Of a DNA stretch of 64,000 bases, positions 27,208 to 41,000 are shown in pieces (position 1 is the stretch's first letter; the number at the start of each line of letters is the position of its first letter). The position numbers and the translations under genes are program-made. The stretch is taken from assembly GCA_036785705.1 (NCBI GenBank), contig JAWUZG010000970.1:1-64000 (forward strand). The letters run 5' to 3'. The notes beneath the pieces are model-generated. The model did no database searches and was not told the origin of the DNA. It saw nothing but the letters and a program-made list of their open reading frames with translations. Origin of the DNA: Acanthornis magna (taxonomy: Eukaryota > Chordata > Aves > Passeriformes > Acanthizidae).

Positions 27208-28224
27208 CAGTTAAAGCTACAGGACCATATTTCTGCTCAAGTATACAAACGATAGGGAATACAAAATATCATTATGCCACCCCAGGACACCACCCCACTA
27301 TCTGCATTACGAAAGAAGTTCCACAGTGATCACAAAAGCTACAGTAGCTGTGTCATATTTTTCCACCTTTGATGCCTTTATTTGAACTACATTCAAAGCC
27401 TCAGACAGACAGAAGGGCTTTCAGCCACAGGAATAAGAATTACGTCTAATAACTAATCATGTCTTCTTTTCACTGCTTCTCTCCCTTCCCACCACTTGCA
27501 TGGCACTAATCAGCTATCCTGCAAGTGTTTGGGAATGTTTGCAGCCATCAGATTGAAGGCCACATAGCAGAAGTGAAAATGGTGCAACATTAAACCATAT
27601 AAAATCTATCATGTGAAGGGTGGTAGTTAAGGTTAGAGCAGTAAAGAAAATTTTTCAAGATGGTGGGAGGAGACTGCTGATCCTCTTTCAATAACAATGG
27701 TTTTGAGGTAATTTAACACAGAAAAGGAATGATACACTGACCCCTTGAAAAAAGTCTGGATTTTTCCCTGATTGACAATTAAACAAATTCTGAAAAGCAC
27801 CTTGACTGCTCTCACAGCAGAAACTTCATTTATACAAGAGGCATTGACATTTGAGCAGCAACATTCAAAACCAAGTGCAGTAAGATGCCCAAGTGGAGAG
27901 GTGGTTACTCTGCTACCAAGCTAAATGGAAGGTTCTTGAATGAAAACAAAATTATGAAGTAAGCTGACGAAATCCCAAAGTGAAATCCCATTATGTGAAA
28001 CGACACCCTCATAAAATCTGGAAGGCCATGTGAGTGCAGCTTTATGGGCAGTCTCCCCAACTCCATCAGCAAATGCTGCTTGCAGGTCTTTCTCTCATGT
28101 CCAATCACTTGCATTCAGCAGAATGTTAATAATGCAGTCTCACATATTACAACTGACATTATTATGACCCTCACAGAGACCAAAGGATTTCTTAACAATA
28201 TTGATTCCCCAAAAGGAAACATTT
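27208..28224. other. Non-coding DNA, nothing recognised
   Basis: AT-rich sequence between a candidate LTR and a SINE. No supported gene, RNA or further repeat. Confidence 0.5.
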
Positions 28225-28359
28225 AGGTTCGCTCAGTTGATTAAAGCATGGTGCTAATAAAGCCAAGGTTGTGGGTTCAATCCCTCTATGGGCCATTCAC
28301 TCCAGAGCTGCATTTCTTGATTCTTGTGGAACCCTTTCAACCCAGAGAAGTCTGTGAAC
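28225..28359 (+). mobile_element. tRNA-Ile-headed SINE with CR1-like tail (TguSINE1 type)
   Basis: The 5' part resembles tRNA-Ile. It has an A-box region GCTCAGTTGATTAAAGC from 28231, the GTGCTAATAA anticodon-arm region, a B box GGTTCAATCC at 28274-28283 and the acceptor end ATGGGCCA. The 3' part (about 28300-28359) follows the CR1 3' end (GATTCTTGTGGAACCCTTTCAACCCAGAGAA...CTGTGAA), which lets CR1 reverse transcriptase mobilise the element. TguSINE1 of zebra finch has this architecture. The copy is diverged, with several changes in the tRNA part, and is not a functional tRNA gene. Confidence 0.82.
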
Positions 28360-28610
28360 ACTTCCCTTGTTGGATGGTCTTCAACTACTCCACTCCATTC
28401 CTACCTCCAGAATCCTGAACAATTTGAAAGTCCTTTCTTCATAACATCTTATTTCATCCTTCCATTCCTGCCTTGACATTTCTCCTCCTTTGTCCTAAAC
28501 CAGCAGTGTCAAAGCCACCATGGCTCACTGTACATCAGCACAAGTCTCAGTTAAAAGCTCACAGTATGTCAAGAATGGGTCATTGTGGTGAGAAGAAGTT
28601 CATTATGATC

Positions 28611-29075
28611 ACAGAAAATGAATCATGGGAAAATTAAGATCAGAAGGGACATCAGGAAGTCAGTTTATATCTTTTTTGTTGTGCTTCTATGACTCACTAC
28701 AGAAGAGCCTCTGTCCATACTCTTGATAAGCTCCTCAGATGTATTGAGAGGCTGCTTTGAGGTTCTGGTGAAGTTCTCTCTTTGACAGGCTGCACAGGAC
28801 AAGTGCTCCAGCATCGTAAGGGCTGCCTGTTAAACTTGCTCCAGTTCATCAACATCTTTCTTACATTTGAGGTGGAGCAGGAAAATAGGACTCTAGGTTA
28901 TGCCTAACAAATCCTGAGCAGAGAGGGATAATCACTTCCCTTAATCTACTGGCAGTGCTTGCTCCACTGCCTGGCTCAGCATCAGGTGACTTCAGTACTT
29001 ACTGAGATGTGACTTTCTGCCCTTCATTAGCAGAATGTCCTTAGCAGGACACAGGAGCTACCCTGCACTCGCCAA
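28611..29075 (-). mobile_element. Old CR1 LINE fragment, minus orientation
   Basis: The start matches the reverse complement of a CR1 3' end (GAATCATGGGAAAATTAAGATCAGAAGGGACATC). Further in, CTTGCTCCAGTTCATCAACATCTTTC, GACTCTAGGTTATGCCTAACAAATCCTGAGCAGAG and AATCACTTCCCTTAATCTACTGGCAGTGCTTG follow the typical CR1 ORF2 C-terminal region in reverse. Many substitutions show an old insertion. It has no usable reading frame. The right border is uncertain because similarity fades after about 29075. Confidence 0.78.
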
Positions 29076-29410
29076 CCTGGAGTTGGATAAGCAGTTGCTC
29101 TCCATGTGCAAAAAAAGCACTAAGCTTCCAGTCTTCTCCATCAAACCAGACAGTTTCTGGCTGCCTCTCCTCTGTGCAGTTGAGATTTCAGGCTCTAGTC
29201 TACACAGGGTCTCTAAAGATCCTCTCAATCGCTTTTTTTTTCTTCCCCGATGGTGCACATTAGCTGACCTACTCCAGACTGGCCTCAGTGTAGTGGCACA
29301 GGTCTTCTATCAGTGCACAGCTCATGCAGGCAAAGACATCATCTCCCTCTGCCCTCACCTCAACGAGAGACCCTGGGCATCTCTCCGGCCCCAGCCCTGT
29401 TAGGAACATG
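29076..29410. other. Unassigned moderately GC-rich stretch between CR1 and LTR
   Basis: The sequence no longer follows CR1 but is richer in GC than the surroundings. The plus strand is open across most of it together with part of the CR1 (29035-29403), without any recognisable protein. It may be further CR1, older repeat or retroviral sequence. Confidence 0.4.
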
Positions 29411-30128
29411 TGTAGGATTTGTCGGTTTTGTTTCTGACAGTTGGGACGGAGACGAGAGATCTCTGAAGTGAGGTCTTAGAGCATGAGGTTTATTGTGAAA
29501 GGGTGTGGGTGTAGGGGACCTGCTAGGAGCTGCCAGACACAGCTCTGAGCAGGTCAGAGAAGTAAAAGAGCAAGCAAGAGAGAGCAAGAGAGGGAGAGAA
29601 AGTAGAAAAGAAAGAAAATAGATTCCCGTGGTTGCCATTTACAATACAATAAATCATCTTCTGTGCTGAATATTCTAATTTTCACTAACCAATCTAGAAC
29701 AAGCTACAAATCTTACAACATTTACATATAACCTATGAGAGTCATTGCATTACCATACGATGTTATATTTTAAACTCTAAAAACTGCTTTTTGGACCCTC
29801 TGCCAAGTTGGCAGAGTCTGCTCTGACCCTTGGACCTGTCTGCAAGCAGAGGGTATTGTTTAATCAAAAGGGGGATTACCTTCAGTGGCCATACCATTGT
29901 TTTCCAGTTATTTAGTAACTGGGGTTTGGTATCTCAAATCTTGTCTTCATTTCAATCTCGCTTATAGTTTCCATATTCTCAGCATCTTTTGCCGGGTAAT
30001 AATATTTATAAGGCTTTCCTATTTCATCTTCCCCAACAGGCATGTCCTTCCTTTGGAGCTGCCTCAGGGTTCATGCCTCATCTGGGGGGCAGTGCTCCAG
30101 CAAACACTGGAGACTTTACCCTGTGACA
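29411..30128 (-). mobile_element. Endogenous retrovirus LTR (probable 3' LTR), minus orientation
   Basis: Read on the minus strand it begins TGTCACAGGG, directly after a purine-rich CCAGAGGAGGAG (30129-30140) that fits a polypurine tract, and ends AAATCCTACA. An AATAAA lies about 80 bp before the end (around 29490) with a CT-rich segment before it, and a GATTGGTTAG (CCAAT-type) motif lies upstream in the presumed U3. TG...CA ends, poly(A) signal position and an adjoining polypurine tract together make a retroviral LTR. I cannot name the family. Internal sequence, if any remains, would continue to the right. A second LTR was not found. Confidence 0.55.
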
Positions 30129-30310
30129 CTCCTCCTCTGGAGGTGCTGAGCCCCAAACAAAATCAAACCACCAGGTTTCCTTAAGCAGGTGCAAACTGGC
30201 ACCAACAGTAAACATCAGACCAATCAGGCAGATTATTTTTTCTAGCATCCTTGTTCTTACTCTGATTTTTAATATTTCTGTAGTAATTTTGTCATATTTG
30301 GCCAATTTAT
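30129..30310 (-). mobile_element. Possible remnant of retroviral internal region next to the LTR
   Basis: This contains the purine-rich tract adjoining the LTR and a minus-strand open frame (30305 down into the LTR) with a short hydrophobic segment (ICLIGLMFTVGASL). Position and a hydrophobic stretch would suit the end of a retroviral internal region, but no diagnostic motif is visible and the right border is arbitrary. Confidence 0.25.
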
Positions 30311-32683
30311 ATTATCTGTAAGTATACTCTTCCAGAAGTCCACATGATGAACTTTCTGTTCCTTCCACACTGAATAGCTGCTACTGTAGGGAAAGAGGAG
30401 GTAAATACTAAAAAGAGGAGATCATAACTGAAGATACACTGAGAAACATTATCTTGAGTTTATATCAGCTAGACACTTAGGCATATAAACTCTCCATATG
30501 TGCTATTCCATCCTATTGGTAACAACATTAAAATGGTGCAAATACAGGAAGGATGATGAGAAAGTTATTGAGCAGCCAAAAAAACTCAATTTCAAGTATT
30601 CAAGGACAACTGAATGCACTTCTTAGGCATGATTTCCATTAAATAAATATTTAAGATAAAATATACACTTGCTTTTCAAGGAGTAGATGCATTGAAATGT
30701 CTCTGAAAGAAAACACAGTTTCACACTATTGTTACTGGACTTCAAGTATATCTGTTCTCCTATAATTAACAATTATTGACATCACATGTAATTGTTATTC
30801 TTATATTGCCGATGGACTACTGAAGACTTATCATATTAATTAGTAGTAATGAGACAGTTCTAACCACCTACTGTCACTAATTTTTTAAATATGTACAATA
30901 AGATGCACACTAATTGTGACAGGTAATTGGTACCTGCCCACATTCTGCCACTTTTAAAATTGCTCTGGAGTAGATCTAAGAGTTAATCATCATAAAATTG
31001 TATTTTTAAACTGATGAAATACAGCTCTTTCAAACAGCATAGTTCTGACTTTAAGCTGAAACTTGCTCTTTTATGAGCAGGCAGAATTTGTCTGTAGACT
31101 TACACATCTAGTTATCCCTTCAGGAAGGCTGGAGGATTTTATCCAGCACACAGCTACACATTTTGCCAAAACCCACTGAAGATTTCAGACACAAAAAAAA
31201 AAATCTCCTGAGTTTGAAGGAGTTTTGGGTCAAAATTTCCTATCAGGTATGAGAGGCAGTCCCACACCTAATAAAACAGAGGAGAAACACTCATAAGCAT
31301 TGGTGATAAATACGTTTACCAAACAGGGAAATTCGAACCCCTTGGCCTGCAAGATAAAGACAACAGGATTAACCTTCACCACTTCCAGAACAGAAAATTG
31401 TTCCCCACATCTGCCCAGAGTCAGGCAGAAAGTACCTGTATTTCATTCTTGTCTGTTGGAGCTTCTCCCCTTGTTATTATTTGGCTATGCATGGATAAAA
31501 GGAAGAATAAACCCAGAAGGGGACATACATATACTGGGGTTGTAACTCTTGCTCTCATTCTTTCTTTGTATAAATATTGATTTATTCATGCATTTCACTT
31601 ATACTGCAAATATTTAAAAATAGCAAAAGGTCTCCATGCCCCTTTGACTGTCATTGAAGCTCTCCATTGATAAAGCAGCAGGGGTAAGTCATCACAGCAG
31701 GGATGGCAGTGTTACAGATGCTCACTGTGACCTGATGATTCCTCAGGGAACCGTGAAGAAAATTCATCTGACAGACGCAGGCTGCGTCCCACATTGCCAC
31801 AGCAAACACAGCCTAATAAAAGCAGGCAGCTGAGTGTAGTGACTGAGAGATGCACAAGGAACAGGGCATCCTCTGCACTCGTCCATGGTCAGTAAGAAGA
31901 CACATAATATTAGAATGACTGTACACCCTGTAGTGGGAAGGAGTTGGATGGGAGGAAAAGGAAAAAAGGAAAGGAAGGGACCTGATGCATAATTATCCTC
32001 TGCCAGTAATCAGGTACAGCTTTCTGTGTATCCTCAGCCCATTTCCTTTCACAAGCTACTCATTTTTAATGTAAACAGTTCTGTGCTTTATCTATTTTTA
32101 GGCAGCTGCAGATGGGAACAAGGTGATCCACAGCAAGAGGAAGCCCTCTGTAAAAGACACATTCTTCACTTGTGCAAGTGGAAAATTGTTTTTTGTGTGT
32201 GACATGACTGTCAGAAGAATGGTCATTCCAGCATGCAACATCCTTTCCATATATGGCTTGAAATTACATCCTACCTCTTAGTTTGCTGCAGGACTGGATT
32301 AAAATACAAGTCTTGAGTCTACAAATGTATGATTGCATATGCAAGCACCTTCCTCTCCTCCCAAAGGACCTTTGGAATCAGGAGGCATACAGCCCATTCA
32401 AGCGAAATATTCACACAAGGCTTCCAAAAACTTAAGTCCCTACTTCATATAAGGGCCACAGAAAATGAGTTACAAACTACTGGGCAAACTCTGAGGAAAG
32501 AATTTCCCCCCTCGTTAGATCTGCCAGTTAAGAAAAATTCATAGTTACAACAACTCTCTTGTTTCTGACTGTCATTTTCAGCACTCCATTCACACATACA
32601 ACACACAAGTAAAGTTCAAGCCTGTCTGAATGAAGATATCATCAAGCGCTAAACTAGAAAAAAACAAATACCTAAAACTTTCT
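30311..32683. other. AT-rich non-coding DNA, nothing recognised
   Basis: Low GC, stop codons in all frames, no repeat family that I can name. Confidence 0.55.
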
Positions 32684-32732
32684 AACTGATCTTTAAGGTC
32701 CCTTCCAATACAAACCCTTCTCTGATGCAATG
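32684..32732 (+). mobile_element. CR1-type 3' tail fragment, plus orientation
   Basis: CTGATCTTTAAGGTCCCTTCC followed by AATACAAACCCTTCTCTGATG closely follows the CR1 3' end (GATCTTTAAGGTCCCTTCCAACCCAAACCATTCTATGAT). Sequence further left is too diverged to say whether it is CR1 or a SINE. Confidence 0.65.
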
Positions 32733-35700
32733 TCTGAGTTTTCAAGTCTTATATAGGCCTGTATTAAAAAAATAGCAGCTCTAAGAAAATGCTTTGAAAA
32801 TACAATTCATCTACTCTGATCCACAAGATGTTGGGGTCTAATGAGTCACTCCTTTGCGTTCATACTTATGGTACTCATAGGTATTTGTCAGACTGACAAA
32901 GACATTTTTAAAAGTGAACCATGCTTAGGAAGCTGCTTTTTTGTTATTTGTTTGCTTGTTTGTTCTTCATCGGTAGGGTTCAAACAGCCCGGATAAAAAC
33001 AAGTTGAAGATTTTGCCTGCTCCTCTTTCAAAACACATGAGGAAGCCTCGCTCATGACCATTTTCACACACTATCTTGGAGATTTCTTATTTGTACAAAT
33101 AGGTAGTTACTTACAGCCAAGAACATCATGGTCCAGCTGCAAAGGCCAAGAAATGGAGCAGCTGTGGACTTCAGCAGCATTTCCACTGATCCCTGTCCAA
33201 AGGCTGGCAGGTGAATCTCTGACAGCTGAATCAAAAATGTCACAGCTATCCTTTGCCTTCAACTCTAGCCATCAGGCAAGAAATCCCAATTTTGAAGGGA
33301 ACAGATGCAGATGCACAAAAGCCCAAATTCAGACCGCCCAGCCTCTGCCTAATGACTTGCGTTTAAATAATCTCATGAATTTGGAGTCTCCACAGTCTAA
33401 ATGCTCAAGGTGTGGGAGCATGAGGGAGGTCTCAGGCATCACAGTAAGGCTACACATGTATTTTGCTTCTCTCTTCCCTTCATTAACCTTGTTTACCTAT
33501 AGCTGGCTTTATCTTAAGGACCGTGGTTCTGCACAGGCTGGTCCCCACAACAATTCCTCTGCCCTGGAAGCAGCTTACTCTTCTCCCTGAGCCACTGTCT
33601 GAGGAAAGAAGCACAGGGATGAAAAACAACAAGCCCCAAAACTGTTTCTGCCCATCAGGATTGGCATGGAGAGCTGGAGCCCTGGTTTTTGCCACCACTG
33701 GGAGATGGTGGGGATGATTAATGTTGCTTCAGGGATGGCTGCCTCTGTAGGGACAACAACCTTTCTCCCCCACATTTTTGCATCTTCTTTGACTCTATGA
33801 ACATGAATTGAGCTGTGTTTGAAAAACAAATGTCATGTTTAGCTAACACAGTTAAAAACCCCCAAAATTCAACCTCCAATGACTCTGCCTATATCCTTTC
33901 AATCCAAATAAGCCAGAAGGACAAAGAAAGCAAGATCAGCCTAAGTCGAGTTATAGGATGTGCAATAAAATGTCCCACAGTAATGCCTTAAGCAGCAAAC
34001 TTGAATGCATTTTTTAAATCATGCTTTTTGATTAAATCCAGTAAGCACTGTTTATGGAAGATGATAAACTTCTGAAGAGAACATTTGTAAGTAAGAAATG
34101 TACTCTGCTATTCATGGTTAAGTGATGTTCTCATCTGTTTGTTAAGATTTATTAAAACATAATACAAAATTAAGAGAAATCTCTTTTGAATTTTATCATA
34201 AAATTATTTTATAAGTCAGGAAACCTAGTGCAGTCATAGCATTATCCCAGGCTGGAGTCAAACTAGATTTGGAAATGAACATTTCTAATTTTGAGCTCAG
34301 CACACAAGCGAATATCCACTTCAGGTAACACCTTATCCAGACTCCATTTTGGTTCCGCATTGCTGAAACAACACATACCTACTAATACAAGATTCTGTAT
34401 ATGGTTTTCACAATTTCTGTTCAGGCACAGACCCTACAGATCTGTGCCTGTGAATTTCCACAGATGCACAGGGATTTTGCTTGCAAACCGTGATTCTTCA
34501 GCTTGAGGGATTTGAAGAAGCAGTTTTCAAAAAGCACTGAGCATCTGCACTTGACAACTGAGGCCAGGCTTTCTTCTGAGATACTCTGGGGCTTGCCTAG
34601 GAGTCTGTGTGTGTCCATGCACCTACAGAGTTGTGCATGAACTTGCACAACACGCACCTATAAACTCACAAGTATTTTTTCAGGAATAAATTGCTATTCT
34701 CATAATTTTAATGGAAAGAGGTGTCACTTCTTACAATATATTGTTAAGTTTCATATTAATATAGCAGATACTAGTTATCAGCATTTTATCATACACACTC
34801 ATATCTATCTCTCTATATATACATATATGTATCTTCCATATATATATTTTATTTTCCTGGAGCTATCAAAATCAGTGATTTTCCCTGAAGACAATAAGAA
34901 GGGATTAACAAAGCAGTTGAAATAAACCCCAGTTTTTTATTTGTCTGGCAAAGTCTGCAGGGTTTCAGTTATGCTGTGAGAACAGGCTGGTTTGGTTTTT
35001 TTGTACAGTTTCAGCCCCAGACCCAAACCAGGCAAAATGTAGCCCAAGGGTGACTTCTCTTTGCACCTTTGAAGGGGAAATTTTGGATTCCAGTAGTGTA
35101 GGAACTGACCACCAGTGCTGTTTACTAAGCATTGCAGCAAATAGTTTGGCATGAAACTCCACCTCTGGAGATGAAGGTAGAAGTTACTGTTTCCACTCTC
35201 ACTTTATAAAATTTTTCATTTCCTGCTAGACTTGTACTTCACTAGGTACATTGTTCTCTTCTGCCCGGGCCTTTGTGTAATTAGTGCAGGAAAAGACAGG
35301 AGGAGCAACAGTGAGGAGTTTCAAGTTCAGTTACTGGGTGTGCTGAAGTGGCATAAGCCATCACTGCAATGTGATGACAGAACACTATTTTTTGCAACAA
35401 GCACTTAGCGGGGAAAAAATATAAGATGGTATTTTAGTATAGAGGATGGGAAACTTGAGATTTTGTTTGTCTCCTATTTTTAAACTATTTCAAACCATTC
35501 CTGGACTGTGTTCTGGAAAAAACTCTTCTTCAAAATCCAGTTTTTCCTAGAAACCCTAAAATGACTCTAAGAGTTAGTGAGCAAAACACATATGTGTGCT
35601 ATAGACTAAAAGAACAGTATATTATTAACTGATGAGTGAAGGAAGGAGTCTGAAAGGGCTTAGAGAGTTGTCTACTACAGCAAAAAAATACTGCAAATCT

Positions 35701-37945
35701 GTAGCAATGAGTCTATCGTTTGAACCTGGTGCCTGACAGCAAAAAACTGAAATTTGAGGTGATGATCACTGATTCCAAAATTGTATTGCTGCCTCAGCCC
35801 AAATTACCTTGAAGGCATCTTATTCAGCTCTGACAGATTATGAACTTCAGTCATTCAGCAGTTCAGATAATCATTCAAGCATTAAAATTAGTTCACAGCC
35901 TCTCCACAGTGTCAGTCTCAGCACTGCTTTTACCAGAAGAGGACAATTAACCCCTCTGCAAAGATTCAAGGCACCTTTTTCAGGAGGTGATCCTCAGATT
36001 CTCCTGATCCTCAAATTCAGTCCTTGGCCAAACCCATCCTGCATCTTTCCAGCTGCAGGAGGGAGGGCTCCATAATAACATTTAGTCACCAGATGGCACT
36101 AGCACAGAAACCAGACAACCACATTACCCCTCAGTGGCATAACATAAAACCATGCCAGGATTTATCTGTAAATATTTACTTGAAAACCATAACCTTACTT
36201 AATTAATGCTCTGAAATCCTTTTTAGAGGAAGTCGTAATGGTATCTGATATTAAAATAAATATGGATGAGAAACCTGACAGGCACCCACCATGAAATTTT
36301 CTGTTTTCTTTTAACTCTACAAAACAGGGTATACAGTCTCTCACTGTACCTAAAAGTATTCCACCTGAAGACAGTAGCTATGAAGTGTTATAGTCAATTA
36401 AAAAAAAAAACAAACAAAACAACACATTCTATTTAGTTCTGGCACGCTATTTTATTATGAAGCAAAGAATTTCCCCATGGTAAAGGTAACTGCGAATTGG
36501 AGGAGACAATTAGAACTGAGGGATGCATCCCTCCCTCTCATCAACTCCTGGTTTTTTAGCTGCATGTTGATACAATCTCTGTTATGGATACTCTGTTCAG
36601 TGCTTCTCCCCTTGAGATATTACCAACTTTGAAAACAGTCAATGAAGCTCAGCTAAACTCTCACAGGACCTTCATGCTCAGATTTTTACAGCAGTTTGAA
36701 GGCAGGCTTATATTTTTCCGTAAGCAGTGCTACCAGATGGAGAATTGACTGCCCAAGTCAGTTTGCAGACTTAAATACATTAATTCAGCATTATTTGTTG
36801 GGATTCAATCCCAGAGATGCCAATTTGGGACCCACTTATTCTTGTGTACTAACTTTTCCTTCAAGTTCAAAAGTCAAATCACCCTTCCAACAGGACCAGT
36901 GTAAAACATAGACCTTTTTGTTAACCAAAATACCTGCTTTAAAGCTGTCCTCCATGAGGACTGAATATAAATACACATTACAGATGCTTTTTTATTTGGG
37001 TACAGACAGATTGAGACATTGCCAGGACACACATCAAGCTGCTGATCAAAGTCAAACATCTTGTGCCTAGCCTTGCAATTGGCTAGAAACACTTTGTTTA
37101 TCCCTTACAATTGAAGCTGTTTCTACACAATTTCTCTTCAGAGTATAGAGTTCAACACTAAAAAAACACAGGCTCCACAAACACAAATGGGAGAAAAAAT
37201 ATGGCTTACTAAAAAAGGAGACATGATACAGTACAAGAAAACTGGCACTACAGGACTCATGCAAGCATGAAGCATAAACTCTCTGAAATATAACAGTTGT
37301 GTATCTCTGATTTTTTCAAGGTGGAAAGTTGTGAAATTTGTCTATAAAATTGTGATAAAATATATCAGTGAAGTCAAGAGTTAGAAGATTTCAGAGAAAT
37401 TATATAACTCTTTAATCCTAATAAGAATAAATAAAACTGTATTCAATAGCAGGGGGAAAGTACAGAAATGTTCCTATTATTCAGGATATAAGTGAACCCC
37501 TGCAAAAAAACAGAAAAAATTCAGATCACTCTGTCTCATAATTGGCTACATTTAATTCCATAAAGCACGAAGCATTATCAGAAATAACATAATCTGGGCC
37601 TTTAACGCAATTTCTGTGTTCACATATCCCCACCCCTCTTTAGCAGAGCTCGCAAAGCAAAAGAATTATACATGGTCATGCAGAATGAGAGCAGCAAGGG
37701 TCAGCATTTATATTGGCAATAATGGCTTAGAAGGCAATGACTGCATAGAGACAAAAATCAGCAGCTTGCCAATTGGCCAGCATGTGCAAGCTGACATCAC
37801 ATGGCTCCACAGCTTATAAGTACCTTAAGATAGATCTTTGCAGATTTCTTTTTAATCCACATAATATTAGGTATTTTAAAGAACAACAAAGGAAGGCTTG
37901 CTGAGATTGTAAAAAGCTGCTGACTGAAGCAGCACCAAAAAGACC
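32733..37945. other. Non-coding DNA, no gene recognised
   Basis: This includes a 178-codon open frame at 33054-33590 without family resemblance, and an AT microsatellite at 34796-34850 containing the dyad ATACATATATGTAT. No RNA gene or dated repeat was recognised. Confidence 0.5.
34796..34850. repeat. (AT)n/(TATC)n microsatellite region
   Basis: TATCTATCTCTCTATATATACATATATG followed by TATATATATTTTATTT-like sequence. An imperfect AT-rich simple repeat. Confidence 0.7.
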
Positions 37946-38045
37946 AGTAGATTAAGCCAAAAAAAGAAAAAAAAAACCAAACTCCCCCCCCAAAAAACCC
38001 AAACAAAACAAAACAAAACAAACAAAACAGGAAGGGAAAAAAACT
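37946..38045. repeat. A/C-rich strand-asymmetric tract with (AAAAC)n
   Basis: A-runs, C8 near 37984, then AAAAC units (about 38000-38030). The minus-strand open frames over it are runs of F, W, G, L and V from composition alone. Confidence 0.8.
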
Positions 38046-41000
38046 GAACAAGAGGAAAATGAATGAAGGCCACTGTGGTGACATTCAGATTGCAGGAGGC
38101 ATCTTCTGTTTTGCTATTACTACTAGAAGTAGATGTGTACTGCCCACCTCCCAAAAAAACGGAGAGACAGCCACCCCCAAACAAAAATACATTAAAAACA
38201 TTGGCTCCATAAACAAGGCTTGGACACATAGGTCCAGAGATATTTGGGTCTACTTGTACAGTACAAGAGTATTAAAAGCACTTCTGTGTCTGACCAAGTT
38301 TGAAAGGAAGTCTTCCCAGGTTAAAAAAAATAGAGTATAATTTCACAGAGGAAGGTGGGCTCATTTTTTTCCCATTCCTCTATGGATTTGAGAAAAATAC
38401 ACCTCAACACTTGCAAGAAATAAGCAAGAAGTAATAATGGAGGATGGAACAGAAAATATAAAATTAAAGGTAAGAGTTCATTTCCTACTGGATTTTGGTG
38501 AGGGTGTTTAGCATAATTTTTAACATTACATGGAAAAAAATAATAGACATAATTGAATTCCCTTTGAACTTGTAAACCTCAGGAAAGTACCCAATTCCCA
38601 AATTGATTACAACGGGAAATTGGCTGGTTTATGCTGGGGGTTTTGATTGTTTCTTTTTATACCCGCTCTGAGGGAAGGAAAACCAGATTTTACATAAAAG
38701 CCTAATACGTATTTCATGTTAGTGAAAAGACATAATCCTTGTTAGTCATTTTCCTTTGTGCACTACTGAAAGGTGTTTACATACACTGTGCTATTAAAGG
38801 CAATGTAAGGCAATAAAGTAATACCCTGGATTTAAGGAGAAAAAAAAAAAGGTTTTTCAGCTACCTTCAGCTCTTGAATTAATTAAAGCATATTATCATG
38901 ATTTGTCTGAATATCACCCCCCCTTACATCTCATTAGGCCTGCCCTTTTGAAATGCTGCAGCAGCTGAAGCAAGAGGCTATGCAGAGAAGATGAAATGCA
39001 GCTGCTCTCCGCCAGGCTCCAGGCTGCCCAGTCAGCTCCTCTGACAGCATCTGCCTCAGGCAGCAGGGTCAGGCACTAATGATCTGAGAGGGCACAGATA
39101 CAGGGAGATTTGGACATGGAAGGCAAAGCCTTTACTTGAGCATTTATACATACTGCCTGGATTTCAGAAAGATTTGGAGGTTGTCTATAGTTTCTTTGAA
39201 CACACAGGTGTCGCTTTACATTTGTAAGGGTGTCAGATTTAGAAAGGTACAAGGTTCATGCCCCCTCTGAATGGTGTAGCACTTGTTTTCTGATCATCCA
39301 AGGCAGGAAAACTTGGAGAAGAGCAACTGTGATACAGGATTCCCCCCAAAGGAACAGCCACATTTGTATTAGCTAGAAATACCATCATTGGTACGCTTAT
39401 TGGCTCTCAGTATGAAGCAGCTGTCAAAGATGATGAAAATGGAAAATGCCACTCTGCTGCTTTCCACTCTCATGGTTCCTGCTCCTCCCTTCACAGCTTT
39501 GTTTCTTTGCCATACTACAACTGTATCCTGTAAATACATAACACCGCAAAAATCTTGACAACACTGGAGATAACAGCAAATGTGCTGCTGCACAAGTACC
39601 TAGGTCTCTGAGGACCAGTTTAAGCACAAAAGGACAAAGAGAATAAGATGAGGCATTCCAGTAGCAAAGCCATGTGAAAATCAATTTTGCATATGCTGGT
39701 CCAACAGATCATCATCATAGTTTGTCCCCTCTAGCTTCTTCCTTGGTGTTCCTGATTCTTGACCTTCTGGCTAGGTTACATTTAGAGTTGAGGTTTTGTT
39801 TTTGTTATAAGAGAAAAACAAATAATGAATTGTGCAACAGGGTAAGTCTTATTTATAATGAAGAAAAATGTGACTTAAATTGAGAGTCCTTGAAACCACA
39901 TACATGGTACATTCTGCAGAAATTACATTGATTTTAAATATGACATTGGGAGCATTATGGCAAGTAATGACAGGTAGCTTTTTGTAAGTTGCTACAGGCA
40001 TATTCTGCTTTGCTAATAAGTGATGCTTATTCAGCTTAGCAGCAACAACTTCTGCATCTGGATCATGACATGAAATATCAATCTTACATCAGTGTAAAAC
40101 TATTAATAGTCAACTTGTCTCTGTAAATCAGTTTAGGAGGACCAGTTCTGGGATTGTTCTCAGCATTCCCAGATGGTCAGTGATGCAGAGTGAAAGACCA
40201 AGTGACTACACAACCTTCTTCATGGTAAACGGTAATACTTTGGGAGATGGAAGTGAGGGGAAGCAGAAGTTACACAAGGTGGGATTCCATTTTCAGCAGT
40301 TTCATTTCGTGTCTTGCCATACACCTATCAGTGGAAATCAGTAGGTATAATGTTTTCAGCAAGTGTCTCAAGAATAATGTTTTACTATGACATTTCATGG
40401 CATTTGATGATTCATTGGAAGTGCTTGATTATGCACATTTTGATGAGCTTTTGTCAGTGTGCAGGCTTGGGGAAAAAGCACACACAGAGAAAGTAAATAC
40501 CTCCTCTTGCTCTGACATTGTTGTTCTAACTTTCACAAGTCACTCCATTCATTTTGGGATCACCAGTTCTTATTACTGTCTTTCAGCTTCTGCCAAATGC
40601 GAATTGCTTTTAGGGTCAGCAGTGTAAGTTAACGGGAGAGGGGAAAGGGTGTGGTGAACCATGAGATTTACTTTATGTGAAAAAGCCTCACAGTATAAAT
40701 CCAAGACCAAATTTGGAAAGTCAAGCTCCCAGTGTCAAAATTCAGAGGTAAGGTTGAAATCCCTTACAACATTCACTAACCTAGGACAATGCCAAGATGC
40801 ATCCCTGGCAAAGCCTGACTGAAGCTGTAAAGTTGTTGGAGAGCACAGAGCCTTCTCACTTTAGGAGCAGACTGTAAGAGAACATGAGAAATCACTCCAG
40901 GCACTAGCATTACCAATTTACAGTTCGGATATCTTCTATTTCAAATCCGTCAGTCACATAACACTATTTAGACATCTCTCAGTCTCAAGGTACTATAAAA

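Noticed and set aside
28225..28295. Functional tRNA-Ile genes at 28.2 and 43.1 kb
   Set aside because: The stems are broken by substitutions and both are followed directly by a CR1-like tail, so they are SINE heads.
31325..31345. tRNA B box (reverse of GGTTCGAATTTCC) on the minus strand
   Set aside because: No matching A box or cloverleaf could be built around it.
33054..33590. 178-codon plus-strand open frame as a gene
   Set aside because: No family resemblance, no promoter or splice context, and frames of this length occur by chance over 64 kb.
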